From Maribacter aestuarii (GTDB lineage Bacteria > Bacteroidota > Bacteroidia > Flavobacteriales > Flavobacteriaceae): DNA of 64,000 nucleotides. Positions 50,916-60,384 of the stretch are shown here, one piece after another (position 1 is the first letter of the stretch; each line of letters starts with the position of its first letter). The DNA lies in assembly GCF_027474845.2 (NCBI RefSeq), contig NZ_CP107031.2:186001-250000 (forward strand). Reading direction: 5' to 3'. Position numbers and translations under genes: made by a program. The notes below the pieces were generated by a model, which had not been told where the DNA came from, did not search any database, and saw only the letters and a list, made by a program, of their open reading frames with translations.

Positions 50916-52184
50916 ATGAAGAAAATACTTGCCTTCACCATTTTCATACTACTATTGGGAGCATGTTCTAGCCCTAAAAAAGTACTTCAAAAAAGCACGT
51001 TAAAGCTTCTTTCATCTGACTTTTACAATAGTCAATTTACTGGTTTACTGGTGGTTGACCCAAAAACTAACGATACAATACTCAATTATAACGGCAAAAA
51101 GTACTTTACCCCCGCCAGCAATACTAAAATATTTACCCTTTTCACAGCATTGAATATGTTGCCCGATAGTATTCCTGCTTTCAAATATCTTACTGAAAAC
51201 GATACTCTTTACGTTCAAGGCACGGGAGACCCAACATTACTACATCCCTATTTCCAAAACAATCCAATTCCGGAATTTATGAAGGGTTACGAGCATATCA
51301 AACTAATCACCAACAATCTTCAGGATAACAAATTTGGTCCGGGTTGGGCTTGGGACGATTACGATTACTACTACCAACCCGAAAAAGGCAGTTTTCCTGT
51401 ATATGGAAATGTGGTGACCATGAGCCATTCCTTAATCCCAAACATTTCTCCCGAGTATTTTAAAGATAGCGTGGTACCACTTTCCTATTCGAAAAATCGG
51501 GCCGAAAGCTCAAATACGTTTTTCTATTCCCCTTCTAGGGTGGACACCTTGGAGGTTCCGTTTAAGACCGACAGCGTATTAACCAAAAAGCTATTATCAG
51601 ATGCTTTGCAAAGGGATATTGCAATTTTACCGAAGATACCGACAGGTCAGTTAAAAACAAAGTATAGCGTACCAACGGATACCGTTTTAAAACGGATGAT
51701 GCAAGAAAGCGATAATTTTTTGGCCGAACAACTTTTGATTCTTTCCTCATCCATGCTGTCCGACACCCTTAGCACCGATAGGGTACGAAAACATGTATTG
51801 GAAAATCTGTTGTCCGATTTAAAACAACCCCCACGATGGGTAGACGGTTCGGGACTTTCCAGATACAATCTATTTACACCAGAATCCATAGTGAAAGTAT
51901 TACAAAAGATGTATGGTGAAATTCCAAGGGAGCGGTTATTCGATATTTTTCCTGCCGGAGGTCGGTCAGGGACTTTGGAATCTTGGTATACCGGCAATCC
52001 GGAACCGTACATCTATGCCAAATCCGGTAGCTTGGGGAATGTTTACTGTCTAAGTGGTTACCTGATTACAAAGTCGGGGAAAACATTGATTTTCAGTTTT
52101 ATGAACAACCATTTCCAATCCCCTTCCGCCGAGGTGAAACAACGGATGGAGACGACCTTTGAAAGAATACGGGATACCTATTAA
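50916..52184 (+). CDS. D-alanyl-D-alanine carboxypeptidase/endopeptidase lipoprotein (PBP4/S13 family)
   Basis: A 422-residue protein with lipobox Cys17 (LLGAC). The penicillin-binding triad is complete: SxxK at Ser68-Lys71 (ASNTK), SxN in MQESDNFLAEQ and KSG in YAKSGSLGNVYCLSGYL. The arrangement is that of the S13 (DacB) family, which trims and hydrolyses cross-links of peptidoglycan stem peptides. It is shorter than proteobacterial PBP4 because the inserted domain is small. Its stop overlaps the convergent msrA stop by four bases. Confidence 0.87.
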   Translation: MKKILAFTIFILLLGACSSPKKVLQKSTLKLLSSDFYNSQFTGLLVVDPKTNDTILNYNGKKYFTPASNTKIFTLFTALNMLPDSIPAFKYLTENDTLYVQGTGDPTLLHPYFQNNPIPEFMKGYEHIKLITNNLQDNKFGPGWAWDDYDYYYQPEKGSFPVYGNVVTMSHSLIPNISPEYFKDSVVPLSYSKNRAESSNTFFYSPSRVDTLEVPFKTDSVLTKKLLSDALQRDIAILPKIPTGQLKTKYSVPTDTVLKRMMQESDNFLAEQLLILSSSMLSDTLSTDRVRKHVLENLLSDLKQPPRWVDGSGLSRYNLFTPESIVKVLQKMYGEIPRERLFDIFPAGGRSGTLESWYTGNPEPYIYAKSGSLGNVYCLSGYLITKSGKTLIFSFMNNHFQSPSAEVKQRMETTFERIRDTY

Positions 52185-52687
52185 TTTCCCAATTGGTTCG
52201 TATTGACTTTGTTGGAAAATTTATCCAAAAGTAACTCCAGTTTTGGATAAATATGTCTTTTGCAGAAGGGCTTTTCAGGGTCAGAATAATAATAATCCTG
52301 AAACATTTCATCAGAGGGTTTGAATGATTTAAATGGATACGGTTTGGTTACCAAAGGTTTTGAGAAATCTTGCTGTAATTCCTTTAGAATACATTTTACC
52401 CGATCCGCTTGAGTAGTATCAAAAATGTAGACTGCGGAGCGATATTTCCCTCGCATGCTATGATCAGAGGTACTCTCGTGGGTATGTAAATGAATGGCAA
52501 TCAGTTCCTTTAGCGAAATATCCATTTCTCTGTAATGCACGATAACCGCCTCCGAGAACGAATCGTTCTCATTGTCCGATGCCACAAAACCCTGTTCCAC
52601 TTTAGTTACACCGATTAGGGATTGATACACCGCCTCGGTACACCAATGACAGCCCCCGCCTAAACCTATTTTAGTAATTTCATCCAT
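52181..52687 (-). CDS. msrA: Peptide methionine sulfoxide reductase MsrA
   Basis: A 168-residue protein with the MsrA active site GGCHWCTEAVYQ; the usual Phe is His, the catalytic Cys is intact. Further blocks are VTKVEQGFVAS and HESTSDHSMRGKYRSAVY. It reduces methionine-S-sulfoxide in proteins using thioredoxin. The length is near the minimal MsrA size. It lies 21 bases downstream of the Nudix gene, so the two probably share a transcript, and is 1.7 kb from oxyR. Confidence 0.9.
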   Translation of the reverse strand: MDEITKIGLGGGCHWCTEAVYQSLIGVTKVEQGFVASDNENDSFSEAVIVHYREMDISLKELIAIHLHTHESTSDHSMRGKYRSAVYIFDTTQADRVKCILKELQQDFSKPLVTKPYPFKSFKPSDEMFQDYYYSDPEKPFCKRHIYPKLELLLDKFSNKVNTNQLGN

Positions 52688-52707
52688 ACCTAATAAGTCG
52701 AAAAAAT

Positions 52708-53292
52708 TCAGGAAACCAAACCGTGAATTTGCGCATACTGTAAGAGCATGATTGTCTTGGCGTCACAAATTTCACCGGTACCCATCATTTCAAGTGCATT
52801 TGAAAATTGAAGTTCAAGGACCTCTATATTTTCGCTCTCGTCATCCGCACCTCCGCCCTCACCTATTTTCATGCGGTCTTCATAGGCTCCCACGAACAGG
52901 TACAATATTTCCGTTACTGATCCGGGCGACATATAAGTCTCGAACACGCGCTTTACATTTCCAATTTTATATCCTGTTTCCTCTTCGGTCTCCTTACGTA
53001 TACAATCCTCCGGATTATCACCGTCCAACAACCCTGCACAGACTTCTATCATCATCCCGTCTTCATTGCCATTAACATAGGTAGGCATGCGAAACTGTCG
53101 GGTAAGGACCACCGTACCCTTGGACTTGTTGTACAAGAGAATACCAGCCCCGTTACCGCGGTCATAGGCTTCTCGCTGTTGTGTCTCCCAAGTGCCGTTG
53201 GGTTTTTGGTAATCGAACGTGAATTTGTTCAAGGTGTACCAATTGTCAGAAAGAACCTCTTTTTTTATATTCTTGATGTTGGAATTTTTCAA
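52708..53292 (-). CDS. Nudix hydrolase, NudK-like
   Basis: A 194-residue Nudix protein. The Nudix box [23 protein letters not shown] has the spacing of the GDP-mannose/ADP-ribose pyrophosphatase (NudK) branch, with Lys in place of the Arg of the REUxEE motif. The beginning [19 protein letters not shown] and the block [11 protein letters not shown] support this. It probably hydrolyses nucleoside-diphosphate sugars. No ATG is available in frame, so TTG at 53292 is the start. msrA follows. Confidence 0.82.
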   Translation of the reverse strand: MKNSNIKNIKKEVLSDNWYTLNKFTFDYQKPNGTWETQQREAYDRGNGAGILLYNKSKGTVVLTRQFRMPTYVNGNEDGMMIEVCAGLLDGDNPEDCIRKETEEETGYKIGNVKRVFETYMSPGSVTEILYLFVGAYEDRMKIGEGGGADDESENIEVLELQFSNALEMMGTGEICDAKTIMLLQYAQIHGLVS

Positions 53293-53469
53293 TGGGTCGG
53301 AGTTTTAAGAATCGTTTTAAAGGCACTAAGTTTTAAAGCCTTTCGAATCAAATATACTTTTGAAACATTTATATTCCTAACCCAACCAATTAAAAGCTTT
53401 CAGGAGACGGAAACCATCAAAAATTTGTAACTTCTTCCAACTATTAACAAATCAAAAAAGCTCACCAAA

Positions 53470-55044
53470 TTGAAAAAATCGATAATTCTACTGTTCTGTC
53501 TAGCACTGATTACTTTTAACTGCAAAGAGAACGATACAAAGCCTGTTGATACTAAAGAACCTCCCCGAATAGCAATAGCAGGTATAGGTATTGAATCCAG
53601 TACCTTCTCCCCTGCCCAAACCCACGAAGAAGCTTTTCATGCGCGCATTGGAGATTCCATTTTTGGACAGTACCCCTTCTTTGCGGACAGTAGCAGTATA
53701 AGAAAGCGAGCGGAATGGGTGCCTACCTTATTGGGAAAAGCCCTGCCCGGTGGGATCGTTACTAGAGAGGCTTATGAGTCTATGGTATCTAAAACCCTAA
53801 AGATGCTGAAAGAAAATGGACCTTATGACGGTCTATTCTTTGATATTCATGGGGCCATGAGTGTGGTCGGACTTGAAGACGCGGAGGGCGATTTACTGCA
53901 ACGCATTCGGGACGTAATCGGTATCGATGTGCTGGTTTCAACATCGATGGACCTTCATGGAAATGTTTCAGAAGGCCTGGCAAAACACAGTGACTTGATT
54001 ACCTGTTACAGGATGGCTCCTCATGAAGATGCCTTGGAATCTAAAGAAAGAGCCATTATCAACCTATTGGACCGCTTGGAAAGTGGAAAGGGAAAACCAG
54101 CGTACAAAGCATGGATTCCCGTACCTATTTTACTTCCGGGAGAAAAGACCAGTACCCGTATAGAACCCGGAAAAAGTCTATATGCCCAAATTCCTTCTGT
54201 GGTGGCAAAAGAAGGAGTTATTGACGCCGCCATTTGGATAGGCTATGCATGGGCCGATGAACCACGAAATCATGCCGTGGTTATGGTGACGGGTGATGAC
54301 AAGGAAGAAGTGACCCAAGGAGCCGAGCAATTGGCCAAGGCGTTTTGGGATATACGTAAGGAATTTGAATTTGTAGCCCCCGTTGCCACTTTGGACGAAA
54401 GTTTAAAACTGGCGCTAGAAAGTAAAGAGGGGCCTTACATCATTAGCGATATGGGCGATAATCCTACGGCAGGTGGAGCTGGAGATGTGACGTGGACCTT
54501 AAATGAACTTTTGGCAAGACCGGAGTTCAAATCTAAAAACGGACCATCTTTGATCTACGCTTCCATTCCCGGGCCGGAATTGATAGAAAAAGCCTTAGAA
54601 GTAGGAGTTGGAGGCGAGGTATCGGCAATGGTAGGTGCTCGAGTAGATAACAGGTATTCCCCGCCCCTAAAATTGACAGGAACCGTTACGGCCCTTAAAG
54701 AAGGAGACCGCGATGCAGAGGTAGAAGCTGTTGTACGTACAGGAAGCATAAGCGTTATCGTCACCAAAAAACGCAAACCCTATCACCATGAAAAGGATTT
54801 TACCGATCTAAACTTACATCCTAGGGAAACTGATATCGTAGTGGTTAAAATTGGCTACTTGGTCCCTGAACTTTACGATATGCGAAAAGGCTGGACAATG
54901 GCACTCACCCCTGGTGGCGTTGACCAAGATTTGGAACGTCTGGGTTATGAAAATATAAAACGTCCCATGTTCCCTTTGGATGCAGATATGGAAGAGCCTG
55001 ATTTGAGTGCTCGATTGATTTCAGCTTCAGATAAATTGAACTAA
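53470..55044 (+). CDS. M81-family (MlrC-like) metallopeptidase lipoprotein
   Basis: A 524-residue protein. The TTG at 53470 is the only start that includes the lipoprotein signal (KKSIILLFCLALITFNC). Blocks of the M81 family follow: GIGIESSTFSPAQT, FDIHGAMSV, TSMDLHGNVSE (zinc-site His/Asp) and the C-terminal domain from about 330 (ISDMGDNPTAGGAGDVTWTL). MlrC is known from microcystin degradation, but most homologues have unknown peptide substrates. An exported, lipid-anchored member is notable because MlrC itself is regarded as cytosolic. A serine hydrolase gene follows 24 bases on. Confidence 0.82.
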   Translation: MKKSIILLFCLALITFNCKENDTKPVDTKEPPRIAIAGIGIESSTFSPAQTHEEAFHARIGDSIFGQYPFFADSSSIRKRAEWVPTLLGKALPGGIVTREAYESMVSKTLKMLKENGPYDGLFFDIHGAMSVVGLEDAEGDLLQRIRDVIGIDVLVSTSMDLHGNVSEGLAKHSDLITCYRMAPHEDALESKERAIINLLDRLESGKGKPAYKAWIPVPILLPGEKTSTRIEPGKSLYAQIPSVVAKEGVIDAAIWIGYAWADEPRNHAVVMVTGDDKEEVTQGAEQLAKAFWDIRKEFEFVAPVATLDESLKLALESKEGPYIISDMGDNPTAGGAGDVTWTLNELLARPEFKSKNGPSLIYASIPGPELIEKALEVGVGGEVSAMVGARVDNRYSPPLKLTGTVTALKEGDRDAEVEAVVRTGSISVIVTKKRKPYHHEKDFTDLNLHPRETDIVVVKIGYLVPELYDMRKGWTMALTPGGVDQDLERLGYENIKRPMFPLDADMEEPDLSARLISASDKLN

Positions 55045-55068
55045 TCTTAAAAGTTCATCATTAAAAAT

Positions 55069-56268
55069 ATGAAAAACCTTATCCTTTTTTTGGTGTGTAA
55101 TTTAGTTTACATCTCCATAAACGCGCAATCCAAAGATACCACTACAAAAAAGCTGACCAGCGAACTGGAACAAATAGCCCAACGAAATCATATCAATGGA
55201 TTCTCGGTTGCCATCGTAAATTCCGATTCCGTTTTATACACGCATGGATTTGGGTTTGCGGACGTATCCAATCAAAAGAAATACACCTCACATACCGTTC
55301 AAAATATTGCATCCGTCTCAAAAACATGTATTGGGTTAGCGCTGTTAAAGGCGCAAGAAATGGGAAAACTAAATCTTGACGACCCTATTAACAAGTACTT
55401 ACCTTTTGAAGTTACAAATCCACATTTTCCTGAGGAATCCATTACCATAAGACACTTAGCGTCCCATACTTCCACCATAAGAGATGCTTCCCAATATGAG
55501 CGTAGAGGTTACATTTTAAGAAATTCAGAAAATGGCCAAGCAAGAGTGAATATGAATTTCCGCTCATCAGATGACTTAATGAATTATGACTTGTTCTTGG
55601 AAAAAATTCTAAGTTCCAAAGGTGAGTGGTATAAAAAAAAGAACTTCATCAAAAAGAAACCAGGCGAAATTTTTGAATACACCAATATCGGGGCAGGGCT
55701 CGCAGCCCTAGTATTGGAAAATGCGGTAGGTCAGCCTTTTCCGGAATTCACAAAAACCCATATTTTCGACCCCTTAGAGATGTCGAATACAGGTTGGTTT
55801 CTAAAAGATGTGGACGATTCAAAACACTCGAAATTATATGCGGAGAGAGACTTGGAATTGGCGCCTTATCAATTGGTCAATTATCCCGATGGGGGACTGA
55901 TTACCTCCTCCACGGATTTAGGAAAGTATTTAAGTGAATTGATTTCAGGATATAATGGAAACGGTACCGTCTTGAATACCGAAAGTTATAAAGAGCTGTT
56001 TTCTCCCAATCTAAATGAAGAAAATCATAAAAACCGTAGTGACAGTGCTTATAACGATGAGTACAATATGGGTATTTTTATGGGCATGTCCGCTACCGGA
56101 CAGATAGGTCATTCCGGTGGAGATCCTGCCGTAACTACCCTGATGTTCTTTAATTCCCAAACCAATACTGGAAAACTTTTAATAGCTAACACAGAATTGA
56201 GCAAAGAGGGTATCACAGAGTTTATTGATATTTTTAAAACACTGGCATCCTACGAAACTAAACTGTAA
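55069..56268 (+). CDS. Secreted serine hydrolase, beta-lactamase family
   Basis: A 399-residue exported protein (signal peptide about 1-19, INAQ). SxxK is in IASVSKTC, YxN in EYTNIGAGL and the HSGG block in IGHSGGDPAV. The fold is that of class C beta-lactamases and D-Ala-D-Ala peptidases, and most environmental homologues are esterases or peptidases. It is 24 bases after the M81 gene and probably in the same operon, so the pair may digest the same peptide or ester in the envelope. Its 3' end overlaps the convergent DUF2461 gene by 11 bases. Confidence 0.87.
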   Translation: MKNLILFLVCNLVYISINAQSKDTTTKKLTSELEQIAQRNHINGFSVAIVNSDSVLYTHGFGFADVSNQKKYTSHTVQNIASVSKTCIGLALLKAQEMGKLNLDDPINKYLPFEVTNPHFPEESITIRHLASHTSTIRDASQYERRGYILRNSENGQARVNMNFRSSDDLMNYDLFLEKILSSKGEWYKKKNFIKKKPGEIFEYTNIGAGLAALVLENAVGQPFPEFTKTHIFDPLEMSNTGWFLKDVDDSKHSKLYAERDLELAPYQLVNYPDGGLITSSTDLGKYLSELISGYNGNGTVLNTESYKELFSPNLNEENHKNRSDSAYNDEYNMGIFMGMSATGQIGHSGGDPAVTTLMFFNSQTNTGKLLIANTELSKEGITEFIDIFKTLASYETKL

Positions 56269-56911
56269 TCGCCTTGTTCAAATATCTTCTAAAAGGAAGC
56301 ATTTCTTTATACACCGAAATGACCCGCTCTTGAAAATCTTCCTGTTGTACCTCTTTTTGCGTCACCGGATGGGAAACGGCAAAACTCTTGTGTCTTAATA
56401 GTTCTATATGTTGGTGGTCTTGGGAAAATCCTTTGGGGGAAGTTTTTAGCATATCGTCCTCCATGAGGCCGCCGAACATATCCTTAAAAGATTTTTTGTT
56501 AATGATTTTTTTGAATTCCTCTCCGTTGTAATCAATGGCATCCCGAATACTAGTCAATATTTTTGAAGAAGGCCTATAAAAACCGCCCGCTATAAACGAC
56601 TCGTTCAGCCCCAGATGTATGTAAAAATCCCCGGTGTCAGGCGCTTTATCCAAACCCGCCCCAAAGTGGTCCTTATAGGTAGGCTTCTCCGGATGGAACA
56701 TCAAATTATTGTTGATCCGGTTGATTGCTTTCTTACCAGGAGTGGCGTAATAGTCCTTATCTACCTGGGCCAATTTGGCGTCCATTTCGTTGAGCCAACT
56801 TATATACCAATCCCTTACCTCATGGTAGCGTTTCCGGTTTTCGTCCATCCACTCTTTGGAATTGTTCTTGTCTAAATCGCGTAGAAAATCATATAGTTTG
56901 TAAAAACTCAT
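56258..56911 (-). CDS. DUF2461 (TIGR02453) family protein
   Basis: A 217-residue cytoplasmic protein. The signature opening FLRDLDKNNSKEWMDENRKRY (read as FLRDLDKNN and EWMDENRKRYHE), INRINNNLMFHPEKPTYKDHFGAGL and FYIHLGLNESFIAGGFYRPS are those of the DUF2461 family. No catalytic residue is established for it. Its start codon lies in a 137-base gap that also precedes the AIM24-like gene downstream in the same direction. Function unknown. Confidence 0.88.
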   Translation of the reverse strand: MSFYKLYDFLRDLDKNNSKEWMDENRKRYHEVRDWYISWLNEMDAKLAQVDKDYYATPGKKAINRINNNLMFHPEKPTYKDHFGAGLDKAPDTGDFYIHLGLNESFIAGGFYRPSSKILTSIRDAIDYNGEEFKKIINKKSFKDMFGGLMEDDMLKTSPKGFSQDHQHIELLRHKSFAVSHPVTQKEVQQEDFQERVISVYKEMLPFRRYLNKAITV

Positions 56912-57048
56912 AGCAGAATATTAAAAATTTATGAAAATAAGACATACAAGGCAAAACGTACCAAGTCCGAGGTTAGCGATAAGAGCTATTAACCTGGACG
57001 TTGGTTTCAAGAGATTTCTTTGTTGTTACTCCTCACGATAAGGTTTTT

Positions 57049-57846
57049 TTAAAATCCTCTATCACCACCTACGATATCCCCAAGGGTACCAAGAATACTT
57101 CCTTCCCCCTTATCCTTACCGCCTCTAGGTATGGCAGCCAATACCCTACCAGCCAAGCGGCTAAAGGGTAAGGATTGAATATAAACCGTACCAGGTCCTC
57201 TCAAAGTTGCGAAGAATAGTCCTTCCCCTCCAAAAACCGTATTTTTAATTCCTCCCACGAATTCAATATCATAATCCACCGTATGTGAAAAACCAACGAT
57301 GCATCCGGTATCTACTTTTAACACTTCTCCGGCCGCCAATATTTTCTTGGCCATGGTGCCCCCTGCATGTACGAAGGCCATGCCGTCCCCTTCCAGCTTC
57401 TGCATAATGAAGCCTTCGCCGCCAAATAACCCTCTTCCTAATTTTCTAGAAAATTCAATCCCTACGGAAACGCCTTTGGCCGCACACAAAAAAGCATCTT
57501 TCTGACAAATGAACTTACCCCCTTTTTCAGAAAGGTCAATGGGCAATATTTTTCCTGGGTAGGGTGATGCAAAACTGACTTTCTTCTTCCCTTGCCCAAC
57601 ATTTAAAAAAGCGGTCATGAACAGGCTTTCTCCCGTTAACATTCGTTTACCGGCGGAGAAAATCTTTCCCAAAACACTACTGTCCTGGTTGGAACCATCC
57701 CCAAAAATGGTATCCATTTTAATATCGGGCTCCATCATCATAAAGCTCCCAGCCTCTGCTACCACGGCTTCCTGTGGGTCCAGCTCTATTTCTACATATT
57801 GCATTTCTTCGCCGTATATCTCGTAATCTACTTCGTGTGCGTTCAT
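57049..57846 (-). CDS. TIGR00266/AIM24-family protein
   Basis: A 265-residue protein with the glycine-rich beta-sandwich repeats of the AIM24 family: VEIELDPQEAVVAEAGSFMMME, FLNVGQGKKKVSFASPYPGKI, CIVGFSHTVDYDIEFVGGIKN and FATLRGPGTVYIQSLPFSRLAGRV. Bacterial members are cytoplasmic and of unknown function; the mitochondrial relative helps cristae organisation. The C terminus is Gly/Asp-rich. Monocistronic or loosely followed by DUF2461. Confidence 0.9.
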   Translation of the reverse strand: MNAHEVDYEIYGEEMQYVEIELDPQEAVVAEAGSFMMMEPDIKMDTIFGDGSNQDSSVLGKIFSAGKRMLTGESLFMTAFLNVGQGKKKVSFASPYPGKILPIDLSEKGGKFICQKDAFLCAAKGVSVGIEFSRKLGRGLFGGEGFIMQKLEGDGMAFVHAGGTMAKKILAAGEVLKVDTGCIVGFSHTVDYDIEFVGGIKNTVFGGEGLFFATLRGPGTVYIQSLPFSRLAGRVLAAIPRGGKDKGEGSILGTLGDIVGGDRGF

Positions 57847-58022
57847 TTTTTAATTTGTTTTTTGTTGATACTAATAAGTAATTAAAGCTAAGATTATGTT
57901 ACAAATTTGTTAGTAAAACTTGATTAATAGTAATCTAAAGTTATTATGTTAATTATTGACTTTGTTTAGTTTTACTTAATAATTGAATAGTTATTACTAA
58001 TAATACTATTTTTTATTTTGGA

Positions 58023-59054
58023 ATGAATAATATCATTAAAATCATAAGAACTTTACGAAAATCCACTTTGATTGATCTTGGAAAGAAATTAGGGTTAAAG
58101 AATATTGATTTAGAGAAAGATGAGCTTGTCAATGCAATAGAGGAATTATTCATAAAAAATGATAAAAAAAGAAATTTTACTGACAGTAGTTTTTTCAAAA
58201 TAGGGTTCCCAATTTTAATGGTTCTATTTGGGTTTTTTATTGGACGAGTAACAGATATTTCCAACGCCGAAGTAAATGCTAACTTAACTAAAATTGACAC
58301 CACCACCCAAAACAAAATCAATAAACTTTATCAACCACTACCCAGTAATTTTCAATTAAAAAGTTTGACGATAAGAGTGGACAAAAGCGTATTTGCTGAT
58401 TATCTTCCAGAAATTAGAAACTTGTACACTACCAGTGGACTAAGAACAAGTTATGCAGATGAAGATTTTAAAGATACTATAGAAAGTGGGTTTCAATTTT
58501 ATAATGGCAAATATAGTGATGAATTAAGAAATTTATTCGACGGTAAGGATTTAACTATTTCTATTGCAGTCGGAGATGACTTACTTGAACAAAATAGCCA
58601 ATTACACAAACAATATTTTATTTGGAGTTATAGTACTAAACTATGGCTAAGAAATAATAATCAAGTTTTATACTATTGGGTTGACCATAAAAACAAAAGC
58701 AAGGAATATCTTGATATTGGCTACTATAATCCAGAAAATGATAAATATGTACGGCATAATAAAACACAATTCATAAATGATTTTGGCTCGGCAATGGATT
58801 TGTGTGATAAAATGGTTAGAGTATCAATTATTATAAATGAAAATAGTGGTTCTGGAATTAGACCTCCTAAAATTTCTTTCAATTACATTAAGTTGACCGA
58901 TAACAATAATAGAGATTACGAAGTTGAATTTGTTAAACATTCGGAGTTTTATAGTGAGAAAATGTTAAAATCAGTTCGAAAGCATTACCCAGATTATAAT
59001 CCTAAAAATCTGCAATGGTATATCGAAGGAGTATTTAAGTGCAAAAGTTTTTAG
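58023..59054 (+). CDS. Unrecognised AT-rich membrane protein with SAP/HeH-like N terminus
   Basis: A 343-residue protein with no signal peptide. Residues about 12-42 (RKSTLIDLGKKLGLKNIDLEKDELVNAIEEL) have the helix-turn-helix spacing of SAP/HeH/Rho_N domains, which usually bind nucleic acid or act as adaptors. One membrane helix follows at about 59-75 (IGFPILMVLFGFFIGRV), then about 250 soluble residues without a known domain. The gene is strongly AT-rich, lies alone and looks transferred. No function is assigned. Confidence 0.65.
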   Translation: MNNIIKIIRTLRKSTLIDLGKKLGLKNIDLEKDELVNAIEELFIKNDKKRNFTDSSFFKIGFPILMVLFGFFIGRVTDISNAEVNANLTKIDTTTQNKINKLYQPLPSNFQLKSLTIRVDKSVFADYLPEIRNLYTTSGLRTSYADEDFKDTIESGFQFYNGKYSDELRNLFDGKDLTISIAVGDDLLEQNSQLHKQYFIWSYSTKLWLRNNNQVLYYWVDHKNKSKEYLDIGYYNPENDKYVRHNKTQFINDFGSAMDLCDKMVRVSIIINENSGSGIRPPKISFNYIKLTDNNNRDYEVEFVKHSEFYSEKMLKSVRKHYPDYNPKNLQWYIEGVFKCKSF

Positions 59055-59226
59055 ATATGAACTTGGATTGTTCTAGTCTATTCAGAGTGTATTCAATTTA
59101 TTGTGCGATTAAATGTTTATTATCGTTTCGTTTACTAGTTGAACAAAAATGATTTTCGTTAAAGGTTGAGTTACGGTAACGTCCCTCTTATATCGATTAT
59201 TTGTGTTCACGGAAAAGTGCCAACTA

Positions 59227-59682
59227 TCAACTTTTCAACCTCACTGTCCACTCAAACTCAAAAGTACTCACCACTACCCCATCGGTGTTGATACCTACGG
59301 ATTTCATCCAAAGGGTCTGTCCCTCACCCGTGGCGATGGTTTTGTCCAAGGCTTCCTTAATACGGTTTCCATCGATACAACTAAACGTGATGCGCCCGGT
59401 AGCCTTTTTGGAGAAGTTGGCCTTGTTGTTCAACACGAGCATGGATACTTTTTTCCCACTGTGCCGTATGGCACCCATGACCAATGCTCCCGTCGTTAAT
59501 TCCGCAGCCATTCCCTGTACCGCCCAAAACATGGAACGAAACGGATTCTGATTGATCCAACGGTGCTTTACGGTAGCCGAACAATGGGTTTCGTCGAGAT
59601 CCTTTACCCGTATACCGGTCCACCAAACGGATGGAAGTTTAAAAAAATTGAACGTATTTATTTTTCGAGGGGTCAAATCCAT
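59227..59682 (-). CDS. DUF4442/hotdog-fold thioesterase-like protein
   Basis: A 151-residue cytoplasmic protein with the hotdog architecture: FKLPSVWWTGIRVKDLDETHCSATVKH (read in pieces), then MFWAVQGMAAELTTGAL as the central helix and VSMLVLNNKANFSKKATGRITFSC strands. It matches the DUF4442 branch of PaaI-like thioesterases, which hydrolyse or bind acyl-CoA. Catalytic residues of this branch are not settled. It is monocistronic. Confidence 0.82.
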   Translation of the reverse strand: MDLTPRKINTFNFFKLPSVWWTGIRVKDLDETHCSATVKHRWINQNPFRSMFWAVQGMAAELTTGALVMGAIRHSGKKVSMLVLNNKANFSKKATGRITFSCIDGNRIKEALDKTIATGEGQTLWMKSVGINTDGVVVSTFEFEWTVRLKS

Positions 59683-59784
59683 AGCTCCTTAATTTTCCTC
59701 AAATGTATTGAATTTAGGGGTATTCGAGGTCATTTCACACCTCAATATTCAAAAACTAAAATGTTAATATTATGTTAATTATTA

Positions 59785-59805
59785 GTACTATGTGTTGCAT
59801 AGTAC
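59785..59805. promoter_or_regulatory. Perfect palindrome over the -33 region, candidate PadR operator
   Basis: GTACTATG (59785-59792), five bases, CATAGTAC (59798-59805). It covers the -33 element of the promoter at 59795-59826. A PadR-type repressor is encoded at 61006-61341 in the following cluster, so autoregulation is a reasonable inference. Confidence 0.5.
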
Positions 59806-59826
59806 CTTCTTTTAGATATATATTTG
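59795..59826 (+). promoter_or_regulatory. Promoter of the DUF4870-PadR-PspC cluster
   Basis: TTG at 59795-59797, 21-base spacer, TATATTTG at 59819-59826: an exact TAnnTTTG -7 box, 79 bases before the start at 59905. Confidence 0.55.
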
Positions 59827-59904
59827 CATAAGAAGTTATTAGGTATGCTATATAATTAGCTTTAACATAGTAACAAAAAATCAATCATTAGCAACGACCG
59901 AGCC

Positions 59905-60384
59905 ATGACAGAATCATTAACAAAACACGAAAGAAATTTAGCCTCGCTCATACATGCGAGTACGTTCTCCAAATTCTTTATTCCCTTTGGAAACTTTATT
60001 CTACCATTGGTATTATGGACAGCGAACAAAAAGGAATATGAGTTTGTGGATTACAACGGCAAACAAGCCCTGAACTTTCAGATTAGCCTTCTACTCTACT
60101 CTATTGTTCTGGGTATCATAAGCGTACCATTCTTTATCGGCTTTTTGCCGGATATTTTTGATTTTGACAACTTTAGGTTCTTTAACCTGAACAAGTACAA
60201 TACCATGAATTTTCATTTTGACAGTGATAATTTCTTTGGTCCATGGATCTGGCCTTTAGGAATAACCGGTTTAGCACAAGGTGCTTTATTTGTAGTGAAT
60301 ATTGTGTACACCATATTGGCAACCATTAGAACAAACGAGGGACAAACATTTAAATACCCCCTAACCATAAAATTCATAAAGTAA
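59905..60384 (+). CDS. DUF4870 membrane protein
   Basis: A 159-residue protein with three hydrophobic segments (about 24-43, 55-80 and 112-138). The block FGNFILPLVLWTANKKEYEFVDYNGKQALNFQ, read in pieces, is diagnostic for DUF4870. Function unknown; the family is often linked to PspC genes. Its stop overlaps the ATG of the next gene by one base (TAATG), so the two are translationally coupled. Confidence 0.88.
   Translation: MTESLTKHERNLASLIHASTFSKFFIPFGNFILPLVLWTANKKEYEFVDYNGKQALNFQISLLLYSIVLGIISVPFFIGFLPDIFDFDNFRFFNLNKYNTMNFHFDSDNFFGPWIWPLGITGLAQGALFVVNIVYTILATIRTNEGQTFKYPLTIKFIK

Noticed and set aside
59170..59180. Short palindrome GTTACGGTAAC
   Set aside because: Only five-base arms in AT-rich sequence and no positional relation to a promoter.
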